NCBI RefSeq assembly: GCF_000443995.1
Contig: NZ_AUMC01000010.1
Coordinates: 62,001 to 126,000, forward strand
Length of the DNA stretch: 64,000 bases
Direction: 5' to 3'
Source: Bacteriovorax sp. BAL6_X
GTDB taxonomy: Bacteria; Bdellovibrionota; Bacteriovoracia; Bacteriovoracales; Bacteriovoracaceae
Within the stretch, counting starts at the first letter, position 1. Each line of letters starts with the position of its first letter. The position numbers were made by a program, and so were the translations under genes. Shown in pieces: positions 38,880-48,038 of this stretch. The notes beneath the pieces are model-generated. The model made no database searches and had not been told where the DNA came from. It saw only the letters and a list, made by a program, of their open reading frames with translations.

Positions 38880-39014
38880 AAACCTTCCTCCTGAAATAGT
38901 TTTGCAGTCCTTGCTAAAACAATGACACTAACTTTATCGTCTCTTTAATTTTTTCTTTTAAAAAAATATAAGTATTACTTCTTAGCGGTAATCTTTGCCG
39001 GTCGGCCCAAAGTA

Positions 39015-39986
39015 CTAGTAGCGATAGGTGAATCCAACGTTGTAACCAAACGTTCCTTCGAGGTTTGTTGAGATTTTGTTGTCTGGCCATAACTGAGAGT
39101 TAATAAATTGACCATCAGATTCAAGTGTTGATGGAAGACGAATGTCGATAACTGGCCCGTGGTAAAGATAGAAAGAAGGTGAGTCAAATATCTTCTTGTG
39201 AGATAGGTTGATGGAAAGTCTTACATTAAAAAATAGTCCACTAAAGAGCTTTTCTTCAGCTAGGCCATTAGTTTGATCATCTTGGTTCACAAAGCGTCTT
39301 TGGTAATTAAGCCCAACTTGTAGCATTGATTCTATTTCAAAATATTGTCTTTTGTGAAATGTGTAAGAAACGATAGGTCCAAAAGTATAGTGAATATTAC
39401 TTTCTGTCGTAAAAATATCTCCACTCAGTCGGTATTCCGCTTGTCCCGTTGTAATGCCGCCAAAGAAGCCGTAGTAGAGGCGATGACCATCATCAAAAGT
39501 CGTAGGACTTAAGTATTTAACATTAAGGCTGCCTTCAAATCCGGTACTCTCTTGTTGAACTTCTGAGTTGTAAGCGTAGCGAGAAGAAACTCCCTTTTTA
39601 AAGATAAGATCAAATTGGGAGCGGTTAAGTGGACGCCCTTTTAAGGGGTATTCATCTGGAAGTGGCTCCGCGATAACATAATCAGTAGGATCATTTTTTA
39701 CATAAATCGTATGACCTAGGTCTTCCGATTCATTATTTAATATCAGTTTAATGAAATCTTTTCGAATATAGGCCTTTCGCCCATCTCTTGTCAGTGTGAC
39801 GTAGTAGGCCTCTTCATTTAAATAGTTTGGATGTAAGTAGATTTTTGTCCCTTTTCTTAGCTTCATAAGTATGATGCCATCTTCATGTGGTTTACTTATG
39901 ACTGGCGCTTCATGGACACGAATAATTCCATCAGTAGCGAGAACAGATGTTGTAAAAAGCAATAAAAGTAAAAGCTTTTTGATCAT
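39015..39986 (-). CDS. Outer-membrane barrel-like protein with N-terminal SH3-like domain
   Basis: 323 residues with a signal peptide (about 1-17). Residues 22-85 (IRVHEAPVISKP, LRKGTKIYLHPNYLN, GRKAYIRKDF) resemble a bacterial SH3 domain, a peptidoglycan- or protein-binding module. Residues 140-323 alternate polar and aromatic residues in strands and end in a terminal aromatic (FTYRY), the pattern of an eight-stranded outer-membrane barrel. The gene overlaps its upstream partner by four bases (ATGA), so the two are translated together. Confidence 0.7.
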   Translation of the reverse strand: MIKKLLLLLLFTTSVLATDGIIRVHEAPVISKPHEDGIILMKLRKGTKIYLHPNYLNEEAYYVTLTRDGRKAYIRKDFIKLILNNESEDLGHTIYVKNDPTDYVIAEPLPDEYPLKGRPLNRSQFDLIFKKGVSSRYAYNSEVQQESTGFEGSLNVKYLSPTTFDDGHRLYYGFFGGITTGQAEYRLSGDIFTTESNIHYTFGPIVSYTFHKRQYFEIESMLQVGLNYQRRFVNQDDQTNGLAEEKLFSGLFFNVRLSINLSHKKIFDSPSFYLYHGPVIDIRLPSTLESDGQFINSQLWPDNKISTNLEGTFGYNVGFTYRY

Positions 39987-40939
39987 ATTGAAACCTCAAA
40001 TTCTTTTCCAATATTGATACTAATAGCAGTTGCCGAGTTGTTATTAGTAAGGTTTGCAGCTGGAAAGTTTACATTGGAATCGAATGCATAATTTTGCTTT
40101 TTTAGATCTAGCCTAACAAAGTACTTGGCGTAGTTGTAATTAAAATTGAGCCCAAAGGAATCAATTGTATGGCCAACTTTTAAGTCATTTATCGTAGCTG
40201 ATGTATAGAGAGATCTTTGAGTATTCAAACCGGCCGCAATAAATGATTTCTTATTAATGTGAAAGCGGTACTCTACTCTTAGGCCAATAGAAAACGAAGT
40301 GAATTGAACTTCTTGGCCACTATTTTGAGCAAGGTATTCAGCACTAAAGAACACAGGTATATTCTCAAAAGTTTCAACACCTGCTTCAGCAGCAATAGTT
40401 GTACTTGATAAAGAGATATTATCTAAAAAAAAGTTTGGTGTAGAACTTCCTAGTCCTGCACTGATTTGAGTATAGGTATGAATTTGTTTCTTGTCGTATT
40501 CAATGGCCTTGAATTTGGTTTGATCAAAAGGTGTGAACTTTTCATTATTAAAAGTTAAAATCGTTTCAAGGTGATCAAGATTTGTACTTAACGTAACGTA
40601 CTTCACGTTATCCTCATTACCGTCATTTGGGAGGATGAAGAAGTAGCGTGAACCAGGAGAGACTTCCTTTGTTCGAATAATAGTATTCTTTTGTATACGG
40701 TAGTAGCTCTTTCCATCAAGTGATTCAATTAAAGAGTTTGCTAGAATTACACTTCGAAAGGTTTTGGCCCTAAGGTTATTTTTTATATACTTAAAACGTG
40801 GCTTCGCCTTTGTTTTAACTTTCTCTTCTTTCTTGCTTATTCTTCTAAGATCCTCAAAAAGCTTATCAGAAGAGGCTTGAGCAAAACAAAGCTTCTGAGA
40901 TAAAAGACCAATGATAGTAAGAGTAATTAGTCTAGACAT
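39983..40939 (-). CDS. Outer-membrane barrel-like protein, partner of the SH3-barrel gene
   Basis: 318 residues with signal peptide (cleavage near CFA-Q). Residues 25-55 are highly basic; 75-140 form a globular soluble part that parallels the SH3-like region of its neighbour (YYRIQKNTIIRTKEVSPGS); 150-318 are amphipathic strands (IGLRVEYRFHINKKSFIAAG, FGLNFNYNYAKYFVRL). The similar architecture suggests the two genes are ancient paralogues forming a two-protein envelope system. Its start lies inside the end of the Nudix gene (13-base overlap). Confidence 0.7.
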   Translation of the reverse strand: MSRLITLTIIGLLSQKLCFAQASSDKLFEDLRRISKKEEKVKTKAKPRFKYIKNNLRAKTFRSVILANSLIESLDGKSYYRIQKNTIIRTKEVSPGSRYFFILPNDGNEDNVKYVTLSTNLDHLETILTFNNEKFTPFDQTKFKAIEYDKKQIHTYTQISAGLGSSTPNFFLDNISLSSTTIAAEAGVETFENIPVFFSAEYLAQNSGQEVQFTSFSIGLRVEYRFHINKKSFIAAGLNTQRSLYTSATINDLKVGHTIDSFGLNFNYNYAKYFVRLDLKKQNYAFDSNVNFPAANLTNNNSATAISINIGKEFEVSI

Positions 40940-41337
40940 TCAAGTGCCTTTTGAAATGCAATGAAGTTACTTTCGTATTTAAAATCTTTTTTTGTTACTT
41001 GATTAAGTGGTACCCATTTATACCCTTGGTGTTCTTGAGGGGAGATAACGATTTCATTTTGGCTTGTTCTTGCAAGGAAACAATACTCTGTAACATCCTT
41101 ACTCCAGCGGTCATGAAACTCAAAAGTTTGATCAATTTCGATAATTTCAGCGTTATCAATTGAAGTTTCTTCAAGTAATTCACGCTTGGCCGCATCTAAA
41201 ATACCTTCTCCTGGGTCAACAGATCCTGTTACATTCTGCCAGCCAAAACCACGATCCTCCTTCATTTCCAATAGAAGAATTGCTTTTAAATCATTGTGCA
41301 CGGTGACAACTTGAACCTTTTTATGACGCGTATTCAT
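40927..41337 (-). CDS. nudB: Nudix hydrolase, NudB-like
   Basis: 136 residues. The Nudix box is complete: G-x5-E-x7-REUxEE in GSVDPGE then RELLEETSI. The preceding GWQNVTGSV matches NudB, which removes pyrophosphate from dihydroneopterin triphosphate in folate synthesis. House-cleaning dATP hydrolysis is also possible. It is the first gene of an overlapping set with the two barrel proteins, an odd partnership. Confidence 0.82.
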   Translation of the reverse strand: MNTRHKKVQVVTVHNDLKAILLLEMKEDRGFGWQNVTGSVDPGEGILDAAKRELLEETSIDNAEIIEIDQTFEFHDRWSKDVTEYCFLARTSQNEIVISPQEHQGYKWVPLNQVTKKDFKYESNFIAFQKALECLD

Positions 41338-41475
41338 AGGTTTATTATAGCAAAAAAATTTAATTTCAATGCCTTGGGCAAATTTGGAGGTTAATTTCTT
41401 TAATTTGTCTTACATTCCGTTCATTTTGTATCGCAAACTTTTGTCGATTCCCGTGGTTTTTGGTAGATTATTGCG

Positions 41476-42135
41476 ATGGATATAATGCGAATTATCAATA
41501 CATTAACTTTGGCCCTCCCGGGCTTTCTTTTAGCGATCTCATTTCATGAGTTTGGTCACGCTTGGATGGCCAGAAGATATGGTGATGATACGGCCGAGAG
41601 AATAGGTCGACTAACTCTTAATCCAATTCCACACGTTGATTTTGTGGGAACAGTTATTTTTCCTATGGTTGGTATTATGCTAGGTGGTGTTCCTTTTGGT
41701 TGGGCCAAGCCTGTACCTGTTGATGTTCGCCGTTTTAAAAATATGAAGTCAGGTATCTTTTGGGTTAGCTTTGCAGGGCCTGGAGCGAACCTGATTCTTA
41801 TGATTTTATCAGCGCTATTCTTTGGAATGGTCTATGCTTATGTTCCATCGACGTTCTCATTAAAGACGCAATTTATGGATATGCTTCAGTATTCGGTATT
41901 TATTAATATCCTACTGGCAGTCTTTAACTTAATTCCATTTCCTCCACTTGATGGATCGAAGATGGTTGCAGCTTATTTAGATTACAACTCAGCACGAAAA
42001 TATGAAGAACTTCAAAGATTTAGTTTTATTTTTATTCTAATTCTTTGGTTTACACCAATCTTTGGCTACATGATCAGACCGGTTATGAGTTTGGGGATGG
42101 TATTAATGAATACTTTTGCAGGTATTCTCTCTTAG
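41476..42135 (+). CDS. Site-2-type zinc membrane protease (peptidase M50)
   Basis: 219 residues, four to six membrane segments. The zinc motif HEFGH is at 24-28 in the first segment and the third ligand is D159 in FPPLDGSKM; both are needed for intramembrane proteolysis. Short form without PDZ or CBS domains, like YwhC/Rip3-type proteins often found beside scpA. The start codon lacks a Shine-Dalgarno (an ATG nine bases later is possible). 33 bases before scpA, so likely co-transcribed. Confidence 0.88.
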   Translation: MDIMRIINTLTLALPGFLLAISFHEFGHAWMARRYGDDTAERIGRLTLNPIPHVDFVGTVIFPMVGIMLGGVPFGWAKPVPVDVRRFKNMKSGIFWVSFAGPGANLILMILSALFFGMVYAYVPSTFSLKTQFMDMLQYSVFINILLAVFNLIPFPPLDGSKMVAAYLDYNSARKYEELQRFSFIFILILWFTPIFGYMIRPVMSLGMVLMNTFAGILS

Positions 42136-42138
42136 TTT

Positions 42139-42166
42139 GTTAATTGAGGGATTTGAGGGAATTAAC
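42139..42166 (+). promoter_or_regulatory. Hairpin presenting the scpA ribosome site
   Basis: GTTAATT (42139-42145) and AATTAAC (42160-42166) pair perfectly; the loop is GAGGGATTTGAGGG, a doubled ribosome-binding motif, and the scpA ATG follows three bases later. An AT-rich stem of this kind could be a weak translational switch or simply keep the site open. Confidence 0.3.
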
Positions 42167-42168
42167 AC

Positions 42169-43074
42169 ATGTTAGACACAACGATTAAGGTTAAAACGGA
42201 TACATTTGATGGTCCACTTTCACTGCTTTTGCTTCTTATTCAAAAAGAGCAAATGTCGATTAAGGAATTAAACCTTACGAAAATTACTAAGCAGTACTTA
42301 GACTATCTTGCAAATATGAAAGAGCTTAACTTTGATATTGCAGGTGACTACCTATTCCTTGCAGCTACATTAGTTCTTCTAAAGTCAAAGAATGCTGTAA
42401 CTGAAGAAGAGCAGGCAAAGCTACAAAATCAGCTTGGTGCTGAAGGCTCTTTAAATATCACTTCTCATGCAGAGCTCGTTCGTCGTCTAGAAGAGTTGGC
42501 ACTCTACCAAAAGATGGGGCAAAAGCTTTTAGAACTTCCTCAAACGGGGAAAGATATTTTTGTTAAACCAAAGGTAAATCGTAAGGAAATTGTTAACTCG
42601 ATTCTTACACCGATGGAGCTAGAGAAGTTAACGGATACAATGATTGACTTCATTTTCCGTCAAAATCGTAAGTATACAGTTATTAAGCGTGACCGTTTAT
42701 CGATTAAAGAGAAATTAGAGTTCTTAAAAACATATCTACAAGTTGGACAGAAAACAAATTTAGAAGAATTACTAGAAAATGATAGTAATAGTCGTATGGC
42801 AACAACAACTGGTGAAGATACTGCAAAGATGTCTGCAGATGGTAAGAATACAATTGATAACGTTGTTATTACTTTTATCTCACTTCTTGAACTAGCAAGA
42901 CTTAAGCGTGTTCAAGTTTTCCAAAATGAAAGCTTTGGGCAAGTTTATGTTGATGTTGTGAAGACTCTTGATGATTTCGATGTAACTCAAGCCGATGGTT
43001 TTGATGAGGAGAATGAATCAAAAGATAAGATCGATACACAAGAATTAGAAAATATGGAACAAGTAGCGCACTAA
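42169..43074 (+). CDS. scpA: Segregation and condensation protein A (kleisin)
   Basis: 301 residues; bridges the SMC heads in the bacterial condensin. The N-terminal helical domain (FDGPLSLLLLLIQKEQMSIKE shortened: FDGPLSLLLLLIQK) and the C-terminal winged helix (FISLLELARLKRVQVFQNES, near residue 245) are typical. Thirty residues longer than most because of a linker and an acidic tail. 24 bases before scpB. Confidence 0.94.
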   Translation: MLDTTIKVKTDTFDGPLSLLLLLIQKEQMSIKELNLTKITKQYLDYLANMKELNFDIAGDYLFLAATLVLLKSKNAVTEEEQAKLQNQLGAEGSLNITSHAELVRRLEELALYQKMGQKLLELPQTGKDIFVKPKVNRKEIVNSILTPMELEKLTDTMIDFIFRQNRKYTVIKRDRLSIKEKLEFLKTYLQVGQKTNLEELLENDSNSRMATTTGEDTAKMSADGKNTIDNVVITFISLLELARLKRVQVFQNESFGQVYVDVVKTLDDFDVTQADGFDEENESKDKIDTQELENMEQVAH

Positions 43075-43098
43075 TCACTACTTAGAGAGAGCACACAA

Positions 43099-44619
43099 AT
43101 GGAAGAGAATACAACAGTTACAGAAGCAAATCTAGAGTTTCTATCAACAGATGAAGAGATGGTGGAAGAGTTAGAAATAGCCCTTATGCCAACTGATGAA
43201 GACCTAGAGTTTCCAGAGGAGTACTTAAAGCTCGAGTCTGATTTTGCTGATGAGAAGATGCAAGAAGATAAGCTTTGGAAAGCTAGAACTGGACTAAATG
43301 AAGAAACAATCTGTGGAGCAATTGAAACGATTGTATTCATGAATGATAAGCCTGTACCACTAATGAAGATTAAGTCATTAATTGATGAAGATATCCCTCT
43401 ACGTGTTGTTCACGAGGCAATTACTCGTCTACAAGATGAGTACGAATTAAAGCACCATGGAATTCGTCTACAAGAAGTAGCAAATGGTTATCAGTTTAGA
43501 ACGAAGGCAACATTCTCAAAATATGTTCAAGACCTATTTAAGATTAATGAATTAGTACTTTCTCCAACGGCTCTTGAAGTACTTGCAATCATTGCTTATA
43601 AGCAGCCGGTTTCAAAAATCGAAGTTGAAAAAATTCGTGGGGTAGATAGTTCTCACATCGTTCGTGGCCTAATGGATAAGAGACTTGTTAAAGTTGTTGG
43701 CCGCTCAGAAGAAGTTGGACGTCCAGTTCTTTATGGAACAACTCCTGAATTCTTAGAAGTATTTAACCTCGCAAATATTGACCAATTACCACCAGAGCAT
43801 GAACTAGCTGAGATTGCTACTCAAGGTGTAGGGAAAATTGAAGATATCAAGACTCTTGTAAACGCGGATTTAGCATCACGTTTTGATCAAGATGAAATTG
43901 AAGAACTAGATAATATCGCAATGTCGATCAAATCAATTGATTCGGAAACGGCATTTACTAAATCTCTTAAGGTTCAAGAAAGAAGACGTAAGTCTGCAAA
44001 GACTACTGAAGGGGAGGAAGCGACACCTGTTTTAACTGCTTTTGACTTACTTGAGCAGCACCTCGATAACTCTCTTGTTACTGGTGCAAATAAAGAGTCT
44101 GCGGAGTCAGAAGTCTTTACGGCGATCACTTGCCCAGAGGTTATTGCTGATTTAACAAAAGGACCGTTTAATATCCCTGAAGAAGAGGAAGATGATTTTG
44201 AAATGATCGATCTTGACTCAGGTGAAGTTATTAAAGATATGTCAGTAGAGGAAGCACTTGAAGAAGTTGCTGAGGCTATTCTTTCTTCTGAGAATACAGA
44301 AGCTCAAGAAGCAGTAATCAATGAAGAGGATGATGAAGCGGATATTGAAGTTGCAGCAGAAGAAGTTGAAGAAATCGCTATTATTGATGAGTCAAAATCA
44401 GATGAAGAAGCCGATCATCTAGCGCAGGCCCTTGATGATGCTTTTGCTAAATTATTTGGTGGAGATTCAGCTCTTCCTCAAGATGAGATGGATGTTGATC
44501 TTGACGACAGTATCAATGAAACAACTCAAAATTTAATTAATGGGGCAAAAGACCTAGATCTTGACCTAGATTTTTTAAATAACAAGGACTTAGGAGATTC
44601 TGAGTCTCATATTGAATAA
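43099..44619 (+). CDS. scpB: Segregation and condensation protein B with long acidic extensions
   Basis: 506 residues against about 180-200 for usual ScpB. The conserved double winged-helix core is roughly residues 70-235 (CGAIETIVFMNDKPVP, PTALEVLAIIAYKQPVSK and RGLMDKRLVKVVGR). It is preceded by a 60-residue acidic segment and followed by about 260 residues very rich in Glu and Asp (EEEDDFEMIDLDSGEVI, NEEDDEADIEVAAEEVEE), likely disordered. The extension may tether condensin partners or DNA-mimic binding proteins; this is inference. The terminator follows at once. Confidence 0.92.
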   Translation: MEENTTVTEANLEFLSTDEEMVEELEIALMPTDEDLEFPEEYLKLESDFADEKMQEDKLWKARTGLNEETICGAIETIVFMNDKPVPLMKIKSLIDEDIPLRVVHEAITRLQDEYELKHHGIRLQEVANGYQFRTKATFSKYVQDLFKINELVLSPTALEVLAIIAYKQPVSKIEVEKIRGVDSSHIVRGLMDKRLVKVVGRSEEVGRPVLYGTTPEFLEVFNLANIDQLPPEHELAEIATQGVGKIEDIKTLVNADLASRFDQDEIEELDNIAMSIKSIDSETAFTKSLKVQERRRKSAKTTEGEEATPVLTAFDLLEQHLDNSLVTGANKESAESEVFTAITCPEVIADLTKGPFNIPEEEEDDFEMIDLDSGEVIKDMSVEEALEEVAEAILSSENTEAQEAVINEEDDEADIEVAAEEVEEIAIIDESKSDEEADHLAQALDDAFAKLFGGDSALPQDEMDVDLDDSINETTQNLINGAKDLDLDLDFLNNKDLGDSESHIE

Positions 44620-44642
44620 GAAATAATTACTTAAATACTTGT

Positions 44643-44684
44643 AAAAGCTTACGTTTAGTTCTATTTAGACGTAAGCTTTTTCTT
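44643..44684 (+). terminator. Terminator of the scpAB operon
   Basis: AAAAGCTTACGT (44643-44654) and ACGTAAGCTTTT (44669-44680), 12 perfect base pairs, then T's. Confidence 0.8.
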
Positions 44685-44724
44685 TATAGCTTTTAACCGC
44701 CGAGATGGCAGATAGGAGAGTCAA

Positions 44725-45756
44725 ATGTCTAAATTAGTACGTTTACAAAAATTTATTGCAGATTGTGGGATCACTTCACGTCGTAAAGCCGAAGACCTAA
44801 TCGTTCAAGGACGTGTAAAGGTTAATGGTATTGCTATTCGTGAACTAGGAACTAAGGTAGATCCATCTATCGATGCTGTTGAAGTTGACGGTAAGGCCGC
44901 AGACCTTGGTTCAGTAGAAAAAATCTACATGATTATGAATAAACCTCGTGGGGTTATGACAACTGTTAATGATCCAGAGGGCAGAGAAACTGTTATTGAT
45001 CTTTGTAAAGAGATTAGTGAGCGAATTTATCCTGTTGGCCGTCTTGATTACCTTTCTGAAGGTCTTCTATTAATGACGAATGATGGAGATTTCGCAAATC
45101 TTGTTATTCACCCAAGCTCTGAAATTACTAAGGTATACGAGGTAAAAGTTTTTGGTGCAATCAATGAGTTCCTACTTAAGAAGTTAAGAGCAGGTGTATA
45201 TATTGATGGTGTAATGACAAAGCCACAAGCGGTTCGTGTTATTAAACAACTTGAAACAAAGACTTGGTTAGAGTTTAGAATTAATGAAGGTAAGAACCGT
45301 GAGATTCGTCGTATGTGTGAAGGTGCTGGACTTACTGTAGATAAGCTAAAGCGTGTTGCTATTGGTGGACTAACTGTTGAAGGGATTGCTCCAGGCTCAT
45401 ACCGCCTTGTTAATAGAAAGAACTTATTAAATGCTATTGGAATTGACATGGCAGGGAATAAGACGAAAGACGCTGTCGAGTATATCTCAAGTAAAAAGTC
45501 TGTAAACTTAAAAAAGAAAGGGCATCAAGGCTGTACAGCTGCCGATGATAAGGCCTTTACTAAATTTAGAAGAGAGACTTACTTCAAATCGATTAAAGAA
45601 ATTGCTGAAACGAAGAAGGCAAAAGAGAAAGAGATTAGAAGACAAGCTTACGAAGAGAAGGAAGCAGCATTCAAGAAGAGACAAAATAAGAAAAAGGCTC
45701 GTCTTGCCAAGAAAGAAAATCAACAAAAACATACTCACGTAGAATTTATTAAATAA
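44725..45756 (+). CDS. rluB: Pseudouridine synthase, RsuA/RluB family, with lysine-rich tail
   Basis: 343 residues. An S4 RNA-binding domain (about 5-60, RLQKFIADCGITSRRKAEDL) precedes the catalytic domain with the aspartate in GRLDYLSEGLLLMTNDG and the GKNREIRRMCEG motif. RluB modifies 23S rRNA U2605; RluE/RsuA cannot be excluded. Residues 250-343 form a strongly basic low-complexity tail (KKAKEKEIRRQAYEEKEAAF), common in rRNA-binding enzymes of AT-rich bacteria. Good ribosome site (TAGGAGAG). Own terminator. Confidence 0.92.
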   Translation: MSKLVRLQKFIADCGITSRRKAEDLIVQGRVKVNGIAIRELGTKVDPSIDAVEVDGKAADLGSVEKIYMIMNKPRGVMTTVNDPEGRETVIDLCKEISERIYPVGRLDYLSEGLLLMTNDGDFANLVIHPSSEITKVYEVKVFGAINEFLLKKLRAGVYIDGVMTKPQAVRVIKQLETKTWLEFRINEGKNREIRRMCEGAGLTVDKLKRVAIGGLTVEGIAPGSYRLVNRKNLLNAIGIDMAGNKTKDAVEYISSKKSVNLKKKGHQGCTAADDKAFTKFRRETYFKSIKEIAETKKAKEKEIRRQAYEEKEAAFKKRQNKKKARLAKKENQQKHTHVEFIK

Positions 45757-45757
45757 A

Positions 45758-45788
45758 AAAAAAGCCCCTTAAAAAAAGGGGCTTTTTT
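45758..45788. terminator. Bidirectional terminator between rluB and the 667-residue gene
   Basis: AAAAAAGCCCCTT (45758-45770) and AAGGGGCTTTTTT (45776-45788); A and T runs on both sides allow action on both strands. Confidence 0.85.
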
Positions 45789-45813
45789 ATTATCTTCATA
45801 TTTAAAACATTAT

Positions 45814-47817
45814 TTAATCTATTTCTTGCATATCTTCAATTCGATCAACCCGATCATCAATTCTTAGGTCTTCATCCGTTCCTCTAATGTAACGGTTAAG
45901 GTACTCAAGTTGATTATAGATTTCTTGGTAGTTATTTGTACCGATTCTTAAGTCCACTAATGTCTCAGAGTCATCAATAATATACACATCAAGGTAGAGG
46001 TACTTTTCAATATCCTCCTTAGGCAGAAGCTCTACTAGAAGTTGCATAATATACTGTTCATTATGCATTCTTCTAAGTTTAGTCGTGAACTTATCGACCT
46101 TCTCGTTATAAGGTATATCACTATGAATGATGTCATAAAAGTACTTCGCAAGTTTCTTTGTCTTTCGTTGGTATTCGTCTTCAGGGACATTAAAAGGGCG
46201 AGTTCTAGAATCCTTATCGCGACTTGATGAGCGTATAACTCTTTTTCCTCTGAGATGCTCAGCTAATCGATAACGAAACTCTTCAAATGGGATAAGGTTA
46301 AGATAAGAGAATGCTTCTTTTTTCAAAATCATCGTGACTCTTGAATTAAAGTTTACGTATCTCTTCTCTTTAGGGATACGTGCTATGACTTCATCACGTA
46401 CAATGCTTGGAAGAATCCCTTTTAAAATTCTTAGATACCTTCTTTGTTCGAGCCTCTTAAATTCATTATCGACACGATTGAAGTTCATCCCAACATTTAA
46501 AAATTTATCATCACTATGTGAAGACGTTAATCCAAAATATGATAGGATTTCTTTTTCCTTGGTATCAAAGATTTCAATGGAGATCTTTGACTCCTTAGTT
46601 TTTGTATAATTCGGGTAGTAGAAAGCAACTGTGGAGCCATCAAGTCTTTCAAAATTAAAACGATTGTTAACATAATGGCTCTTTGCACTTAATTTTAAAA
46701 TATCAAGATTAAGCTGAATTCCTGATGATTTTGATTTATATCTATTGTGCCCTTTAAAGACTCTTTCTACTCTTGGGTTTTCTCGGCCTTCGTCAACTTT
46801 AGCAATGCGGTCAACATCTTCAAGGTTAACGACATAATACTTATCAAGTAGGTCAGAGTTTAATGATTCAGCAAAAAGTTTAGCTTCTTTAAATTTAAAG
46901 ACATTATTAAACAATCTGTCGTATATCTCCCTGACTTCATCATCTTTTAGATTGAAGACATAGTCGGCAAGTATAATATTACCTTTTGTACGGGAAGCAT
47001 CGAGTTTAAACCAGTCTAGTTTATATTCATAATCAACTTCTTGTCCTAAGATTTCAAAGCTAACCAACTCGATTGCAAATCTACTTTTAAAGCTTAATCC
47101 AGTCGACTTTTTCTTTTGAGCGATTATTTTAACTCGTACCTTTTGATCTTCGAGCTTATATACTTGAATTAGGAAGTCACCGGCCATTGTATAAAAACCT
47201 GTAAGGCCAGTATTAAGTAGAGGAATTGCTTTATTATAGCTAAATCCTGTTGTTAACGCCATTGAGGCCGGAATAGAGATAAAGTCTCCCGGATTTAGTT
47301 CGTCGACATATTTAGAGCGAATTGGAATTTTGGCAACATTGAAAGGAAGTGCTTTCATTGCATCAGTTTTCTTATCAAATTGTCTTGAGATTACAACTTC
47401 ATTATTACGATCAACCTTTAGAAAGAAAGGTGTCTGAAGCTCCGAAAAAAATGCATTCTTCGTGTCGTGATGAATTCTAAAATTAAACTGATCGCGACGA
47501 GTGTAGTTTCCTTGAATATATGACTTTTCTACTTCGTATTCGTATTTTCCTCTAAGAGAGAGCCCGTCGGCAATATTGATTTTGAAAATATCTACGTCTA
47601 AATTGATTTTTAAACTATTGAAGGCATCAATCAACTTACGATTGATATTTTCTTTTGAAAGGTGATCTCTAAGGAAGTACTTAAACTTTGAATATGTACC
47701 TGAAGAGTTATTTTGAGCGACTTCTTGAGGTGTCGAGACGTTACTTGTTTGCGGCTGCTTAGTTGCAAAGCTCATAGACGTAGTTAGGATAATTATCAGA
47801 GTTTTTAACCTGCTCAT
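45814..47817 (-). CDS. Large secreted protein of unknown family
   Basis: About 667 residues with a signal peptide (MSRLKTLIIILTTSMSFA) and no further membrane segment. The body mixes beta-strand-rich parts (200-460, for example LNPGDFISIPASMALTTGF) with charged helical parts near the end and a very acidic C-terminus (DEDLRIDDRVDRIEDMQEID). No cysteines stand out and no enzyme motif was found. The start at 47817 is preferred over an ATG at 47835 because it begins the signal peptide; neither has a strong ribosome site. Probably a surface or periplasmic structural protein; function unknown. Confidence 0.75.
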   Translation of the reverse strand: MSRLKTLIIILTTSMSFATKQPQTSNVSTPQEVAQNNSSGTYSKFKYFLRDHLSKENINRKLIDAFNSLKINLDVDIFKINIADGLSLRGKYEYEVEKSYIQGNYTRRDQFNFRIHHDTKNAFFSELQTPFFLKVDRNNEVVISRQFDKKTDAMKALPFNVAKIPIRSKYVDELNPGDFISIPASMALTTGFSYNKAIPLLNTGLTGFYTMAGDFLIQVYKLEDQKVRVKIIAQKKKSTGLSFKSRFAIELVSFEILGQEVDYEYKLDWFKLDASRTKGNIILADYVFNLKDDEVREIYDRLFNNVFKFKEAKLFAESLNSDLLDKYYVVNLEDVDRIAKVDEGRENPRVERVFKGHNRYKSKSSGIQLNLDILKLSAKSHYVNNRFNFERLDGSTVAFYYPNYTKTKESKISIEIFDTKEKEILSYFGLTSSHSDDKFLNVGMNFNRVDNEFKRLEQRRYLRILKGILPSIVRDEVIARIPKEKRYVNFNSRVTMILKKEAFSYLNLIPFEEFRYRLAEHLRGKRVIRSSSRDKDSRTRPFNVPEDEYQRKTKKLAKYFYDIIHSDIPYNEKVDKFTTKLRRMHNEQYIMQLLVELLPKEDIEKYLYLDVYIIDDSETLVDLRIGTNNYQEIYNQLEYLNRYIRGTDEDLRIDDRVDRIEDMQEID

Positions 47818-47948
47818 GTCTATAACTAATATCATATTAAATAGTTGAAAAGTCGTTAAATGTAATTCTTATAAGTTTGAACAAAGTATAAGCATTTTTT
47901 ATGGACTATTTACTTTATTGAGATCTTTTTTAGGCCACAAAATATATT

Positions 47949-47964
47949 TGGCACTTCGTTGGCA
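47949..47964 (+). promoter_or_regulatory. Sigma-54-like site upstream of cheY
   Basis: TGGCAC (47949-47954) and TGGCA (47960-47964) with GG and GC separated by exactly ten bases. The only deviation from TGGCAC-N5-TTGCA is G for T in the -12 element. It lies about 235 bases before cheY. Confidence 0.4.
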
Positions 47965-48038
47965 AGTATCGAATATTACAAGCTTTTTATCCAATATAAA
48001 TAATTTAGGGAAAATATAAGCTTTGACACAATTGAGCA

